DNA from: Ensifer sp. WSM1721
GTDB taxonomy: Bacteria; Pseudomonadota; Alphaproteobacteria; Rhizobiales; Rhizobiaceae
Assembly: GCF_000513895.2 (NCBI RefSeq)
Contig: NZ_CP165782.1
Coordinates: 558,001 to 622,000, forward strand
DNA length: 64,000 bases
Direction: 5' to 3'
The notes under the pieces are model-generated. The model made no database searches and was not told the origin of the DNA. It was given only the letters and a program-made list of their open reading frames with translations. Below are positions 8,168-17,377 of the stretch, one piece after another (position 1 is the first letter of the stretch; each line of letters opens with the position of its first letter). Position numbers and translations under genes: made by a program.

Positions 8168-10477
8168 ATGGTTTCGACTTATCTCGACTATAATCTCATC
8201 GCACGAGACATGAAGGTGAGCCTGAAACGCGTGTCGGATCAGACGATCGTTGCCCGCGACACGCAATATTATCGGGAGAACATTGGCAGTGTGACCTCGG
8301 TCGATGAGTTTCTCGCCGACTATCGCCTCTATTCCTACGCGATGAAGGCCTATGGCCTCAGCGATATGATCGAGTCCGTTGCCTTCATGCGAAAGGTACT
8401 TGAAAGCGACCTCTCCGACGACAACAGCTTCGCCAACAAGCTGACGGACGAGCGCTACCGTGAATTCGCGATGGCCTTCAGCTTCAGCGGCGGAACGGCG
8501 GTTTCCCAGACGGAGGCGCAGCTCGATGAACTGATCGGCCTCTATAGCACCGGCATCCTCGACATCGGCGAAACGCAGAAGGAGGAGACGCGCTACTACA
8601 ACATCGTGATCGATAAGATCACCAGCGTCGATCAACTCCTGAACGACGATCGGCTGAGGTCCTATGTTTTCACCGCCTACGGCATCGACGAGAATACCTA
8701 TTCCCGCGAGACGATCCGCAGCATTCTCTCCAGCAATTCCAGCGATCCGGACAGCTACGAGAATACGGTGCTCGAACCCAGGCTCTCCGAACTCGAAGCT
8801 GCCAAGGCCGAAGCGCAGGCACGGCTGAAGGAACCGGATGTGACGGCGGCGGAGAAGCTCGAGCTCGAGGCGAAAATCGCTACCTACAACAAGTCCATTG
8901 CGGCCACTAACAGCTATTTGGCAATGGCGGCGGCATTCGACTTCAACGCCGATGGCACGGTGGCCGCGGGTGCTGCGCAGACGGCCGCAAACAAAGAGGC
9001 CACGAACGAGCTCTATGTCTACAGCAATCCGCGCGTGACGCCGCAGACAGCACTCCTGAACAAGGCCTATTTTGAAGAGAAGATCGCGAGCACCACGACG
9101 GTCGATCAGCTCGTGGCCGACGCACGCCTTTATGATTACGTCCGGACGGCCTTCGATCTTAACCAGGTCACGATCGTACCGGCGACGATCAAGAACATCC
9201 TGACGAGCGATCCGGACGATCCGAACAGCTACATAAACACGATCGGCAAGGGCAACGAGAACTATAAGGCGCTGGCCAGAGCCTTCAATTTCCAGGCGGA
9301 CGGAACGCTCGCCGCCGGAGATGCTGCGCAGACGGCAGAACAGACGACGCTCACCTCCAATCGCTACATGACGCGCTACAACGACAAGGACGACGAGGCG
9401 GACGAAAAGGCGATCAGCGCCTACAAGACCGCCGTCGCGAGCATGACATCCCTCGACGACTTCATCGGCACCGCGAAGATCTATGATTTCGCGCTGAAGG
9501 CGGTCGGCCTCGATCCCGACACCGAAAGCGCGCGGACGATCAAGCGGGTGCTGACCAGCGACCTCACCGATCCAAAGAGCTTCGTCTATACGCTGAACGA
9601 CGAGCGGTACCTGACGCTTGCCAAGCTGTTCAACTTTACGACGGCGGGCGAAGTCGGCGTTCCCGCGCTGGCCCAATCCGAGACGCAGATCCAGGAAACG
9701 GCGAAGACCTACATTGTCAACAAGTCTCGTTTCGGGTCGGAGGACGACAAGGCAGCGGCAAAGGAAGAGGGCGAGTATTACACGGCCGAGATCGCCAAGA
9801 TTTCCTCGCTCGACGAATTTCTTGCCGATTCCCGCCTTGTCAGCTTCGCGCTCGAGGCGCACGGCATCGATCCGGAGAGCGTGACCGTCGATTTGATCCG
9901 TGACATCTTCACCTCCAATCTCGACGATCCCGAAAGCGTCATCAATCAGCAGGAGAATTCCGTCGCCTTCGTCACGCTGGTGACCTCCTTCAATTTCGAC
10001 AGCGAAGGAAACCTGTTGCGCGAGGCCAAGGACGTCATCATCACGCGCCAGGGACTTTACGAGACGCTCGACCGATATTTGCACCAGACGTTGGAAGAAC
10101 AGGCAGGCGAGGACAATCAAGGGGTCCGCCTCGCGCTCTACTTCGAACGCATGGCAGGCTCGCTCGTCGACGCCTACGACCTTCTCGCCGACGATGCGCT
10201 CGCCGAGGTGTTCCGCACGATCTTCAACCTGCCCGACGAGTTCAGGTCCATGGACATCGATCAGCAGGCAAAGATCGTCGAAAAGAATCTCGATCTCGAG
10301 AAGCTCAGCGACCCGGACGAGCTGAAGAAGCTGCTTGCGCGCTTTACCGTGCTCTACGATCTGGAAAACAACGTGAGCGTCGACCCGATCGTGTCGGTGC
10401 TTGCCGGGGGTGGCGGCAGCATCGGCATCAGCGCCGATACGCTCATGCAATTGTCGCAGCTCCGGATAGGTGGCTAA
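8168..10477 (+). CDS. Five-repeat DUF1217 protein
   Basis: 769 aa, no signal peptide or membrane segment. It contains five divergent copies of the DUF1217 unit at about 34-106, 142-255, 298-374, 419-494 and 535-610. Each carries a core of the type YY..I..(I/V)(T/S)S(V/L)DEFLAD.RLY.YA.KAYG(L/I), then I..(V/I)LTSDL.DP.SF and YL.LA.AFNF. Copy 2 has a 45-residue charged, probably coiled-coil insertion (EAAKAEAQARLKEPD region). The C-terminal 150 residues are a different helical tail ending in a Gly-rich stretch. DUF1217 proteins are found in and around rhizobial flagellar gene clusters; no flagellar genes flank this one. Acidic and non-catalytic-looking, it may be a structural or surface-exported protein. 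Confidence 0.8.
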   Translation: MVSTYLDYNLIARDMKVSLKRVSDQTIVARDTQYYRENIGSVTSVDEFLADYRLYSYAMKAYGLSDMIESVAFMRKVLESDLSDDNSFANKLTDERYREFAMAFSFSGGTAVSQTEAQLDELIGLYSTGILDIGETQKEETRYYNIVIDKITSVDQLLNDDRLRSYVFTAYGIDENTYSRETIRSILSSNSSDPDSYENTVLEPRLSELEAAKAEAQARLKEPDVTAAEKLELEAKIATYNKSIAATNSYLAMAAAFDFNADGTVAAGAAQTAANKEATNELYVYSNPRVTPQTALLNKAYFEEKIASTTTVDQLVADARLYDYVRTAFDLNQVTIVPATIKNILTSDPDDPNSYINTIGKGNENYKALARAFNFQADGTLAAGDAAQTAEQTTLTSNRYMTRYNDKDDEADEKAISAYKTAVASMTSLDDFIGTAKIYDFALKAVGLDPDTESARTIKRVLTSDLTDPKSFVYTLNDERYLTLAKLFNFTTAGEVGVPALAQSETQIQETAKTYIVNKSRFGSEDDKAAAKEEGEYYTAEIAKISSLDEFLADSRLVSFALEAHGIDPESVTVDLIRDIFTSNLDDPESVINQQENSVAFVTLVTSFNFDSEGNLLREAKDVIITRQGLYETLDRYLHQTLEEQAGEDNQGVRLALYFERMAGSLVDAYDLLADDALAEVFRTIFNLPDEFRSMDIDQQAKIVEKNLDLEKLSDPDELKKLLARFTVLYDLENNVSVDPIVSVLAGGGGSIGISADTLMQLSQLRIGG

Positions 10478-10512
10478 GAATTGTTGCCCATGAGAGAAAA
10501 GGTTTCAGCGGA

Positions 10513-10899
10513 CTACAACTGAGCCTCGATAGCCGCCTTGTCTATGATCGACCATACCTGCTCGATCCTGTCTGCTCCAAACCGATAGAACACGTTCTCC
10601 GTGAATGACACTTTCCTCCCGTTAACGGGGAGGCCGAGGAAGGTGCCTGTGGGCGTGCAGTCGAAGCGCAGCCTGCTTGCGACATGCGGCGGGTCGGAAA
10701 CGAGCAGTTCGATGTCGAAGAACAAGTCTGGAATTTCGAAGAAGTCCCGTTCCAGCATTTCTCGGTAGCCGGACAGGCCGATGCGCTTGCCGTTGTGAAC
10801 CACGTCCTGCTGAATGAACTGACCAAGCATTGGCCAATCCCGTCTATTGAGGCAGGCGATGTAGCTTCGGTACAGCGCAGAAAGATGCTGTTTCGTCAC
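10513..10899 (-). CDS. SnoaL-like / ester-cyclase-fold protein
   Basis: 128 aa from a GTG at 10899; the frame is open to 11013, and the true start is uncertain because no clear Shine-Dalgarno is visible. LYRSYIACLNRRDW and the later VASRLRFDCTPTGTFLGLP and VFYRFGADRIEQVWSIID pieces are typical of SnoaL-like polyketide-cyclase/ester-cyclase proteins, an NTF2-like alpha+beta cone of about 130 residues. The role is unknown. It is convergent with the DUF1217 gene and separated from it by 35 bp. Confidence 0.7.
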   Translation of the reverse strand: MTKQHLSALYRSYIACLNRRDWPMLGQFIQQDVVHNGKRIGLSGYREMLERDFFEIPDLFFDIELLVSDPPHVASRLRFDCTPTGTFLGLPVNGRKVSFTENVFYRFGADRIEQVWSIIDKAAIEAQL

Positions 10900-11023
10900 G
10901 GCAACAGGCCCATCTCTGGTGCGTTCGGATTGCGGGCAGTCCGCCTCTGGCTGAGGCTGTTTGTCAACAAGTACCAGCCTAGCACGCCGATGTTTCCGAG
11001 ACGCGGCGGACAATCGGCATGAC

Positions 11024-11056
11024 CGAAAGTAGGGGGTGTTCTGAGCGAAAGTAGGG
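11024..11056 (+). promoter_or_regulatory. Tandem 11-bp direct repeats ahead of the symporter genes
   Basis: CGAAAGTAGGG occurs at 11024-11034 and again exactly at 11046-11056, a period of 22 bp (two helical turns) on the same face. They lie 138-170 bp upstream of the DUF3311-symporter operon. The spacing is what a dimeric or tandemly bound activator would use; the LuxR-type response regulator encoded 5.6 kb downstream is the obvious candidate. The repeat is seen; the binding protein is inferred. Confidence 0.5.
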
Positions 11057-11193
11057 AGGTCGCGGCCTGGCGATTGGCGCTATGCGGTGAAGCACACGTG
11101 CCGAGGATCACGTGGCCATCGACGTCGGAGTGGGAGGAGCGGAATGCCGCACGGCTTCTCACCCCGCCTGTCCAGCCATCACGGGAGGAAAAC

Positions 11194-11370
11194 GTGATAC
11201 GCCTGTTGCTGCTAGCGCCCTATATCGGGCTACTATGGGTCCCCTTCTATAACTTCGAGGAGCCGCAACTCTTCGGCTTCCCCTTCTTCTACTGGTACCA
11301 GCTCGCCTGGGTGCCGCTGACGTCGCTCATCACCTATTTCGTCTACAGGAGCGTGCGTCATGACGGCTAA
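11194..11370 (+). CDS. DUF3311 small membrane subunit of the symporter
   Basis: 58 aa, starting at a GTG at 11194 preceded by GGGAGGA. Two membrane helices (about 2-18 and 34-51) carry LLAPYIGLLWVPFYN and YQLAWVPLTSLITYFVYR. DUF3311 proteins are encoded immediately before SSS-family symporters and are thought to be accessory subunits, as YhdT is to PanF. It overlaps the next gene by 11 bp, so expression is coupled. Confidence 0.85.
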   Translation: MIRLLLLAPYIGLLWVPFYNFEEPQLFGFPFFYWYQLAWVPLTSLITYFVYRSVRHDG

Positions 11371-12868
11371 TATCGACATGTCGGCGCTTGCCGTCTTTAT
11401 CTTCTTCTTCGTGCTCGTCACCGCCATGGGCTTCTTCGCGTCGCGCTGGCGCCGGGCGGAATCGCTCGATCACCTGGACGAGTGGGGCCTCGGCGGCCGC
11501 AAGTTCGGAACCTGGATCACCTGGTTTCTGGTCGGCGGCGACTTTTATACCGCCTATACGGTCATCGCCGTGCCGGCGCTCGTCTATGCGATCGGCGCTT
11601 ACGGCTTCTTCGCGCTGCCCTATACGATTATCGTCTATCCGCTGGTCTTTGCCGTCATGCCGCTGCTCTGGAAAGCGGCGAAGGAGCGTGGCTACGTCAC
11701 CGCCGGTGATGTTGTCCGCGGCACCTACGGCTCGCGCGCCCTCGAGCTTGCGGTCGCCTCGACCGGCGTGATCGCCACCATGCCCTACATCGCGCTCCAG
11801 CTCATCGGCATGGAAGTGGCGATCAAGGCGCTGGGCTTAACCGGCGAGATGCCGATCATCCTCGCCTTCCTGGTGCTTGCACTCTACACCTATTCGTCCG
11901 GCCTCCGGGCGCCGGCACTCATCGCCTTCGTCAAGGACATCATGATCTATATCGTGGTGCTCGCGGCGATCATCGTCGTCCCCTCCAAGCTCGGCGGTTA
12001 TGGCGCGGTCTTTTCGGCAGCGGATGCGGCGTTCGAGGCGAAGGGCAAGGGTGGGATCCTGCTCGATTCGACGCAGCTCGTGCCCTATGTCACGCTGGCA
12101 CTCGGCTCGGCGCTTGCTGCCTTCATGTATCCGCATACGCTGACCGGCATCTTTGCTTCGTCAGGCGCCAATACCATCCGCAAGAACGCGGTGCTGCTGC
12201 CTGCCTATACCCTTCTGCTCGGCCTCCTGGCGTTGCTCGGCTATATGAGCCATGCCGCGGGGCTGCAACTCGAGAGCAACAACGATGTCGTCCCGGCACT
12301 GTTCAAGACTCTGTTTCCGGGCTGGTTTGCAGGCTTCGCTTTCTCTGCGATCGCTATCGGCGCGCTGGTCCCGGCGGCCGTCATGAGCATCGGCGCGGCG
12401 AACCTCTTCACCCGCAATTTCTGGAAGGTCTGGGTCAATCCGGATGTAACCGCTGCGGGTGAAGCGCAGGTTGCGAAGATCACCTCGATGCTGGTCAAGG
12501 TCGGGGCGCTGCTCGCCATCCTCCTGCTGCCGACGCAGTTCGCGCTCGACCTGCAACTGCTCGGAGGCCTCTGGATCCTGCAGACGCTGCCGGCGCTCGT
12601 CTTTGGGCTCTACACGAGCTGGTTCCGGGCTCCGGCGCTGCTTGCCGGCTGGGCCGCCGGCTTCATCGGAGGTTCGGCTCTCGTCTGGTCGGATGGACTG
12701 AAGCCACTACACGCTCTCGCCTTCGACGGCGTGACCGTCTCGGTCTATACCGGACTTCTGGCGCTGACGCTCAACGTCATCGTAGCGGTGGTCGTCAACC
12801 TCATCGTGCCGGCGAAAGAGACTGCCGACGACGACCTCACGGTCGCTGAAGCCGAGTCGCGCAGCTAA
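11360..12868 (+). CDS. Sodium/solute symporter (SSS family), monocarboxylate type
   Basis: 502 aa with about 13 membrane segments. The SSS signatures include GGRKFGTWITWFLVGGDFYT near residue 45 and SAIAIGALVPAAVMSIGAAN in the conserved central helix. It resembles the MctP branch, which carries lactate, pyruvate and alanine in Rhizobium leguminosarum and is controlled by the two-component pair MctSR. Here too a kinase and response regulator follow. An FAD-linked 2-hydroxyacid dehydrogenase on the opposite strand beyond them fits lactate use. The exact substrate is inferred from context. Confidence 0.88.
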   Translation: MTANIDMSALAVFIFFFVLVTAMGFFASRWRRAESLDHLDEWGLGGRKFGTWITWFLVGGDFYTAYTVIAVPALVYAIGAYGFFALPYTIIVYPLVFAVMPLLWKAAKERGYVTAGDVVRGTYGSRALELAVASTGVIATMPYIALQLIGMEVAIKALGLTGEMPIILAFLVLALYTYSSGLRAPALIAFVKDIMIYIVVLAAIIVVPSKLGGYGAVFSAADAAFEAKGKGGILLDSTQLVPYVTLALGSALAAFMYPHTLTGIFASSGANTIRKNAVLLPAYTLLLGLLALLGYMSHAAGLQLESNNDVVPALFKTLFPGWFAGFAFSAIAIGALVPAAVMSIGAANLFTRNFWKVWVNPDVTAAGEAQVAKITSMLVKVGALLAILLLPTQFALDLQLLGGLWILQTLPALVFGLYTSWFRAPALLAGWAAGFIGGSALVWSDGLKPLHALAFDGVTVSVYTGLLALTLNVIVAVVVNLIVPAKETADDDLTVAEAESRS

Positions 12869-13015
12869 GTCCAAGGGGCCGGCCGGATCACGCCGGTCCC
12901 TTGCGCGATACTCCAGTTGCCGATGCCGGTTTTCGCGCGTCGCGTTGCCATTCGACCGGCGATATGGCAATGAACCAGTAGCGGGGCTAAAGGGTGTGCC
13001 GCCTTACAGCGATCT

Positions 13016-13074
13016 GCGTCTGAACGGACCCGTTGAAGCGCTGTAGCACTTTGAATTGCTGCATGATTTTGTCC
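13016..13074 (+). repeat. Intergenic mosaic palindrome, copy 1 (short form)
   Basis: Begins ACAGCG and closes with CGCTGT (13039-13044), followed by AGCACTTTGAATTGCTGCAT. It shares these parts with the copies at 20581-20682 (reverse) and 60109-60206, but has a diverged stem interior and lacks the TTTAAGGAGACATGCA arm. It is of the rhizobial intergenic mosaic (RIME) type and lies just upstream of the hybrid kinase gene. Confidence 0.75.
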
Positions 13075-13123
13075 TCGAGTCGGTTGCGGCTTGTGGGGTG
13101 CTGCAGTAGGGCAGCGAGGTGCC

Positions 13124-16100
13124 ATGCCCGGTTGGGTCGTCCTCTCCATTTCTACAGCCTATGTCGTCATCCTGTTCCTGATCGCCTGGTGGACGGATCG
13201 GCAAGGTGCGGGGCGCAGCCTGCCCCTTCCGGCCGGCTGGGCGGCGGCGCTCGGCTACGCGCTGACGCTTGCCGTCTACAACACCTCCTGGAGCTTCTAC
13301 GGCTCGGTCGGGCGCGCCTTAGGCGGTTTGGACTTCCTGTCGATCTATATCGGCCCGACGCTCGTGCTTCTCTTCGGCCAGCCGCTGATCTCTAAGGTCA
13401 TAACGGTCGCGAAGAGCCAGAACATCACTTCGATCTCCGACTTCATCGCTGCACGATACGGCAAGAGCCAGGCGCTCGCGGCGCTCGTCACCATGGCCGC
13501 GCTGCTCGCCGTACTGCCCTATGTTGCACTTCAACTGAAGGCCGTCGGCACCAGCTTCGATATCCTGACGTCGTCGTCGTTGCCGACGGGCAGCAATCGG
13601 CCGATCCGCGGCGACAGCACCTTGGCCGTTGCCGCTTCGATGGCGCTCTTCGCCATTATTTTCGGCGTCAGGCACATTCACGCAAGCGAGCACCATCGCG
13701 GGCTGATGGCGGCCATCGCCTTCGAGAGCCTGGTCAAGCTCTCCGCTTTCGTCGCCGTCGCGCTGTTCATCGTCTTCGGCATGTTCGACGGCTTCGGTGA
13801 CCTCATCGCCCGCGCCCAGGCGGACCCGGCCATGGCGCCGTTGCTGACGCCGGATTTCTCCGATCCGACCTGGCTGTCGAACACCGTCATCGCCGCGATC
13901 TCGTTCCTTTGCCTTCCGCATATGTTCCACGTCGCGGTGGTCGAGAACAACTCGCAGTCGCAGGCGCGCGCGGCCGCCTGGCTCTATCCCGGCTATCTGC
14001 TTGTCTTCAGCGTTCTGATGGTGCCGATCGCCATTGCCGGGCTTGCGACCTTCGCCGAAACGGTGAACCCCGATACATTCGTGATCTCGCTGCCGCTCGC
14101 CGGCAATGCGCCGGCGATCGCTCTGGTGGCCTTCCTCGGAGGGTTTTCGGCAGCGACCGGGATGGTGATCGTAGCCTCGGTGGCATTGAGTACGATGCTG
14201 TGCAACGATGTCATCGTGCCGCTGCTTCTGCGCTCTCGCCTCGTCGGGCACAGCGGCGCGGCATGGCCCTCGCCGTCGATCCTGCTTCTGGTGCGACGCG
14301 TCTCGGTCGCTGCCATACTTCTCCTCGCCTACATGATGAATCGCCTGGTCGACCAGGCCTATCCGTTGACCGTCATGGGCCTCTTGTCCTTCGTCGCCAT
14401 TGCCCAGTTCGGCCCTGCCTTTCTCGGGGGATTGCTCTGGCGACGTTCCAACGGGGCGGGGGCGGTCGCGGGAATTGCTATCGGCTTTGGCTTCTGGCTC
14501 TACACGCTTTTCGTGCCCTCGATCGCGCCGCTCGTGCCCGCCGTCGACGATCTCGTCGCGAACGGACCGTTCGGGCTCGTGTGGTTGAAGCCGCAATCGC
14601 TCTTCGGCGTCGCCGGTCTCGACCCGATTTCGCATGCGACGCTCTGGAGTCTCGGCGCAAATTTCGTGGTCTTCCTTGCCGTCTCCCTGTTGAAGGATCG
14701 TTCAGCCCTTGAGCGGCTCCAGGCAGAGGCTTTCGTGCGGGGAGTTCCCGCCGACCAACTTCCTTTGGCTTCCTTGCCCGTCGTCACTCGCCTCGACGAC
14801 CTGAAGGCGCTTGCCGCCCGGTTTGTCGGCGCCGACCGCAGCGCCATAGCCTTCGAGGAGTTCATGCAGCGCCGTCGCTCGGCGGGAGATGCAGCAAAGC
14901 GCGACGACGGGCTCGCCGACATGGAGGCGATGCGATTTACGGAAAATCTCGTCGCCGGCGCACTGGGTGCCGCCTCCGCCCGGGTGGTGATGGCCGCGGC
15001 GCTCGAAAGCCGCTCGCTGTCACGCAAGGCGGCAGTGGGCATGCTGGACGAAGCATCGCAGGCGCTGCATTTCAATCGCAAGCTGCTGCAGGGGGCGCTG
15101 GAAGGGGTGCCGCAGGGCATTTGCGTTTTCGACCGCGATCTTTCCATCGAAGCGTGGAACGGGCGCTTTCTGACATTGCTCGATCTGCCGAAGGACCTGA
15201 TCCGTGTCGGCCTGCCGCTCGCCGAGCTCGTGGCGTTCAACAGCGAGCGCGGCGAATACGATGCCGACGACCTCAAGGCGCTCCTCGTCAATCGGGACCT
15301 CGCCATGCAATCCTGGCCCTACGTATACGAGCGCAAGCGGCCCGACGGCATGGTGCTGGAGATCGCCTATGACCGCATGGCGGAGGGCGGCTACATCTCC
15401 ACCTATACCGACGTGACCGAGCGCCATCGGGCAGCGGCCGTTCTTCGTCGCGCCAACGAAGAGCTGGAGCGGCGTGTTCAGGAAAGGACCCAAGCGCTCG
15501 AGCAGGCCAAGGCGGAAGCCGAGCGTGCCAATATCGGCAAGACGCGGTTTCTGGCTGCGGCAAGCCATGATCTGCTGCAGCCGCTGAATGCGGCACGGCT
15601 CTTTCTCGCGGCGCTGGACGAGAGCCTGCGTTCCAATGCCGGCAGCCCTCCAAGGGATCAGGACGACGAGCGCGCGCTGGCAAGGAATGCCGCTGCCGCA
15701 CTCTCTTCGACGGAGCGGCTGCTCGACGAGCTGTTGGACATTTCAGCCTATGACTCCGGCGCGGTTCGGGCGCAGCCCGTCGATTTTTCCGTGGGCTCGC
15801 TTCTCGCCCAACTCGAGCTTGAGTTTTCCGCGCTCGCGCGCCAGCGGGGGCTCGTGCTGCGCGTCGTCCCTTCGACTCTTTCGGTCCGGACGGACCCGCA
15901 GCTCCTGCGCCGCGTGCTGCAGAATCTTCTCTCGAACGCCATCCGCTACACGCCGGAGGGAAAGGTTCTTTTAGGATGTCGGCGCCGGGGCGATTGCCTG
16001 CGCATCGAGGTCCGCGACACCGGCATCGGCATTGCGCCGGAGCGGCAGAAGGAGATCTTCGAAGAGTTCCGTAGGCTGGACACGGGCGACGACAGAGAAA

Positions 16101-16696
16101 AGGGCAGCGGGCTCGGACTATCAATCGTCGAGCGCATTTGTCGTCTGCTCGATCTTCCGCTCGAAATCCACTCCCGGCCCGGCCGTGGAACAGCCTTCAT
16201 CGTCGCCGTTCCGCTCGGGGCGCAAGGCGCGACCGTGTCGTCTTCGGCGAAACCGGCGGCGCCGGATGCCGATTCCGGGACCGCGCTGGCCGTGCTCTGC
16301 GTGGACAATGATGACGCCATCCGGCAGGGGCTCGCTTCTTTGCTCGCCCGATGGGGGCATCGGCCGATTGTCGCAAGCGACGAGAGAACGGCGCTTGCCA
16401 ATAGCAACGGGCAAGTGCCGGATCTGGCGCTCGTCGACTATCATCTTGACGGCACGACGGGCATCGACGTGTTGACGAGCCTGCGCAAGTACTGGAGCCG
16501 GGAAATCAGGGGCCTGGTGATCACGGCGGATCGAAGCGAGGAGGTCAGCGCGAGGGCAAAGGCCCTCGGCTGCGAGGTCATGGCGAAACCGGTCAAGCCT
16601 GCCGCCTTGAGACGATATCTGGATACTGTCGCCCGACTGAAACGCGCCGGACTGCAGGAGGAAGAAGAAAATGAGCACGCGCATCGTCATCGCTGA
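13124..16696 (+). CDS. SSS-transporter/histidine kinase/receiver hybrid sensor
   Basis: 1190 aa from ATG 13124 (GAGGTG upstream). Residues 1 to about 520 form a complete 13-helix SSS symporter-like domain. A PAS-type domain (about 645-760), a coiled coil, and a HisKA domain with the phospho-acceptor His in AAASHDLLQPLNAARLF near 814 follow. Next is a HATPase domain with NLLSNAIRYTPEG, DTGIGIAPE and GSGLGLSI, then a C-terminal receiver (about 1055-1180) with the Asp in ALVDYHLDG. Kinases with a transporter-like input domain (CrbS type) sense or gate on a carried solute. The neighbouring true symporter suggests they share a monocarboxylate-like ligand. It overlaps the response-regulator gene by 26 bp. 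Confidence 0.92.
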   Translation: MPGWVVLSISTAYVVILFLIAWWTDRQGAGRSLPLPAGWAAALGYALTLAVYNTSWSFYGSVGRALGGLDFLSIYIGPTLVLLFGQPLISKVITVAKSQNITSISDFIAARYGKSQALAALVTMAALLAVLPYVALQLKAVGTSFDILTSSSLPTGSNRPIRGDSTLAVAASMALFAIIFGVRHIHASEHHRGLMAAIAFESLVKLSAFVAVALFIVFGMFDGFGDLIARAQADPAMAPLLTPDFSDPTWLSNTVIAAISFLCLPHMFHVAVVENNSQSQARAAAWLYPGYLLVFSVLMVPIAIAGLATFAETVNPDTFVISLPLAGNAPAIALVAFLGGFSAATGMVIVASVALSTMLCNDVIVPLLLRSRLVGHSGAAWPSPSILLLVRRVSVAAILLLAYMMNRLVDQAYPLTVMGLLSFVAIAQFGPAFLGGLLWRRSNGAGAVAGIAIGFGFWLYTLFVPSIAPLVPAVDDLVANGPFGLVWLKPQSLFGVAGLDPISHATLWSLGANFVVFLAVSLLKDRSALERLQAEAFVRGVPADQLPLASLPVVTRLDDLKALAARFVGADRSAIAFEEFMQRRRSAGDAAKRDDGLADMEAMRFTENLVAGALGAASARVVMAAALESRSLSRKAAVGMLDEASQALHFNRKLLQGALEGVPQGICVFDRDLSIEAWNGRFLTLLDLPKDLIRVGLPLAELVAFNSERGEYDADDLKALLVNRDLAMQSWPYVYERKRPDGMVLEIAYDRMAEGGYISTYTDVTERHRAAAVLRRANEELERRVQERTQALEQAKAEAERANIGKTRFLAAASHDLLQPLNAARLFLAALDESLRSNAGSPPRDQDDERALARNAAAALSSTERLLDELLDISAYDSGAVRAQPVDFSVGSLLAQLELEFSALARQRGLVLRVVPSTLSVRTDPQLLRRVLQNLLSNAIRYTPEGKVLLGCRRRGDCLRIEVRDTGIGIAPERQKEIFEEFRRLDTGDDREKGSGLGLSIVERICRLLDLPLEIHSRPGRGTAFIVAVPLGAQGATVSSSAKPAAPDADSGTALAVLCVDNDDAIRQGLASLLARWGHRPIVASDERTALANSNGQVPDLALVDYHLDGTTGIDVLTSLRKYWSREIRGLVITADRSEEVSARAKALGCEVMAKPVKPAALRRYLDTVARLKRAGLQEEEENEHAHRHR

Positions 16697-17324
16697 TGAC
16701 CATCCTATGGTACAGGCAGCCCTGCGGAGTGCGCTTGTCGCGGCGTTGCCGGATCTCGAGCTGATCGCCTGCCGATCGGTCGATGAGGTCCTCGAAGTGC
16801 TCTCCGGCGATCGACGGGAGGTGGATCTGGTCCTTCTCGACCTGACCATGCCGGGAACGGACGGTTTCGCGGGTCTGTTTCTGCTGCACGCCCATCATCC
16901 GACCTTGCCCGTCGCGATCGTTTCCGCCAAGCACGATGAGGCGACGATCCGCAAGGCAATCACATTCGGCGCCTCCGGCTACATTCCGAAATCGTTGGAT
17001 CTGCCGGAAATGGTGGAGGCGATCCGCTCTATACTCGATGGAGAAATATGGGCGCCGGCGCGCTTCGCCGCCGCAGCGACACCCGACCCGGATGCGGCGC
17101 TGAGCGCGCGGCTTGCTTCGCTTTCGTCGCAGCAGCTGAGAATTCTGACGAAGATCGTCGAGGGGAAGCTGAACAAGCAGATCGCCGGCGAAATGGAAAT
17201 CGCCGAGCAGACCGTCAAGGTGCATGTTTCGGCGATCTTGCGAAAACTCGGCGTGGTCAGCCGCACACAGGCGGCCGTGCTGTGCGAGCGTCTGCTATCG
17301 ACCGGCGCACGTGATCCCGGTTAG
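16671..17324 (+). CDS. NarL/LuxR-type response regulator
   Basis: 217 aa. The receiver domain starts RIVIADDHPMVQAAL with the phospho-accepting Asp in VLLDLTMPGTDG near residue 60 and the switch Lys in GYIPKS. The C-terminal LuxR helix-turn-helix is LNKQIAGEMEIAEQTVKVHV. It starts inside the 3' end of the hybrid kinase gene, so they form a cognate pair (compare MctR and CrbR). Its likely target is the symporter operon 5 kb upstream, where phased direct repeats are found. Confidence 0.92.
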   Translation: MSTRIVIADDHPMVQAALRSALVAALPDLELIACRSVDEVLEVLSGDRREVDLVLLDLTMPGTDGFAGLFLLHAHHPTLPVAIVSAKHDEATIRKAITFGASGYIPKSLDLPEMVEAIRSILDGEIWAPARFAAAATPDPDAALSARLASLSSQQLRILTKIVEGKLNKQIAGEMEIAEQTVKVHVSAILRKLGVVSRTQAAVLCERLLSTGARDPG

Positions 17325-17364
17325 TGATGCGATTGCGTCTCATCCGGCCTTAGACCGGGATCAC
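17311..17364. terminator. Inverted repeat between convergent genes
   Basis: GTGATCCCGGT (17311-17321) and its exact complement ACCGGGATCAC (17354-17364) flank a 32-base loop at the convergent junction of the response regulator and the FAD oxidase gene. The first arm includes the last codons of the regulator. There is no T-run, so it may be a bidirectional stop or processing hairpin rather than a canonical terminator. Confidence 0.4.
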
Positions 17365-17377
17365 GGCGGCGACTGCT

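Noticed and set aside
7844..10450. Very long open frame antisense to the DUF1217 gene, continuous with the DUF6101-type gene
   Set aside because: The part above 7843 is low-complexity and Val/Arg/Gly/Asp-rich, caused by codon bias of the opposite gene; the repeat-structured plus-strand protein is the real one.
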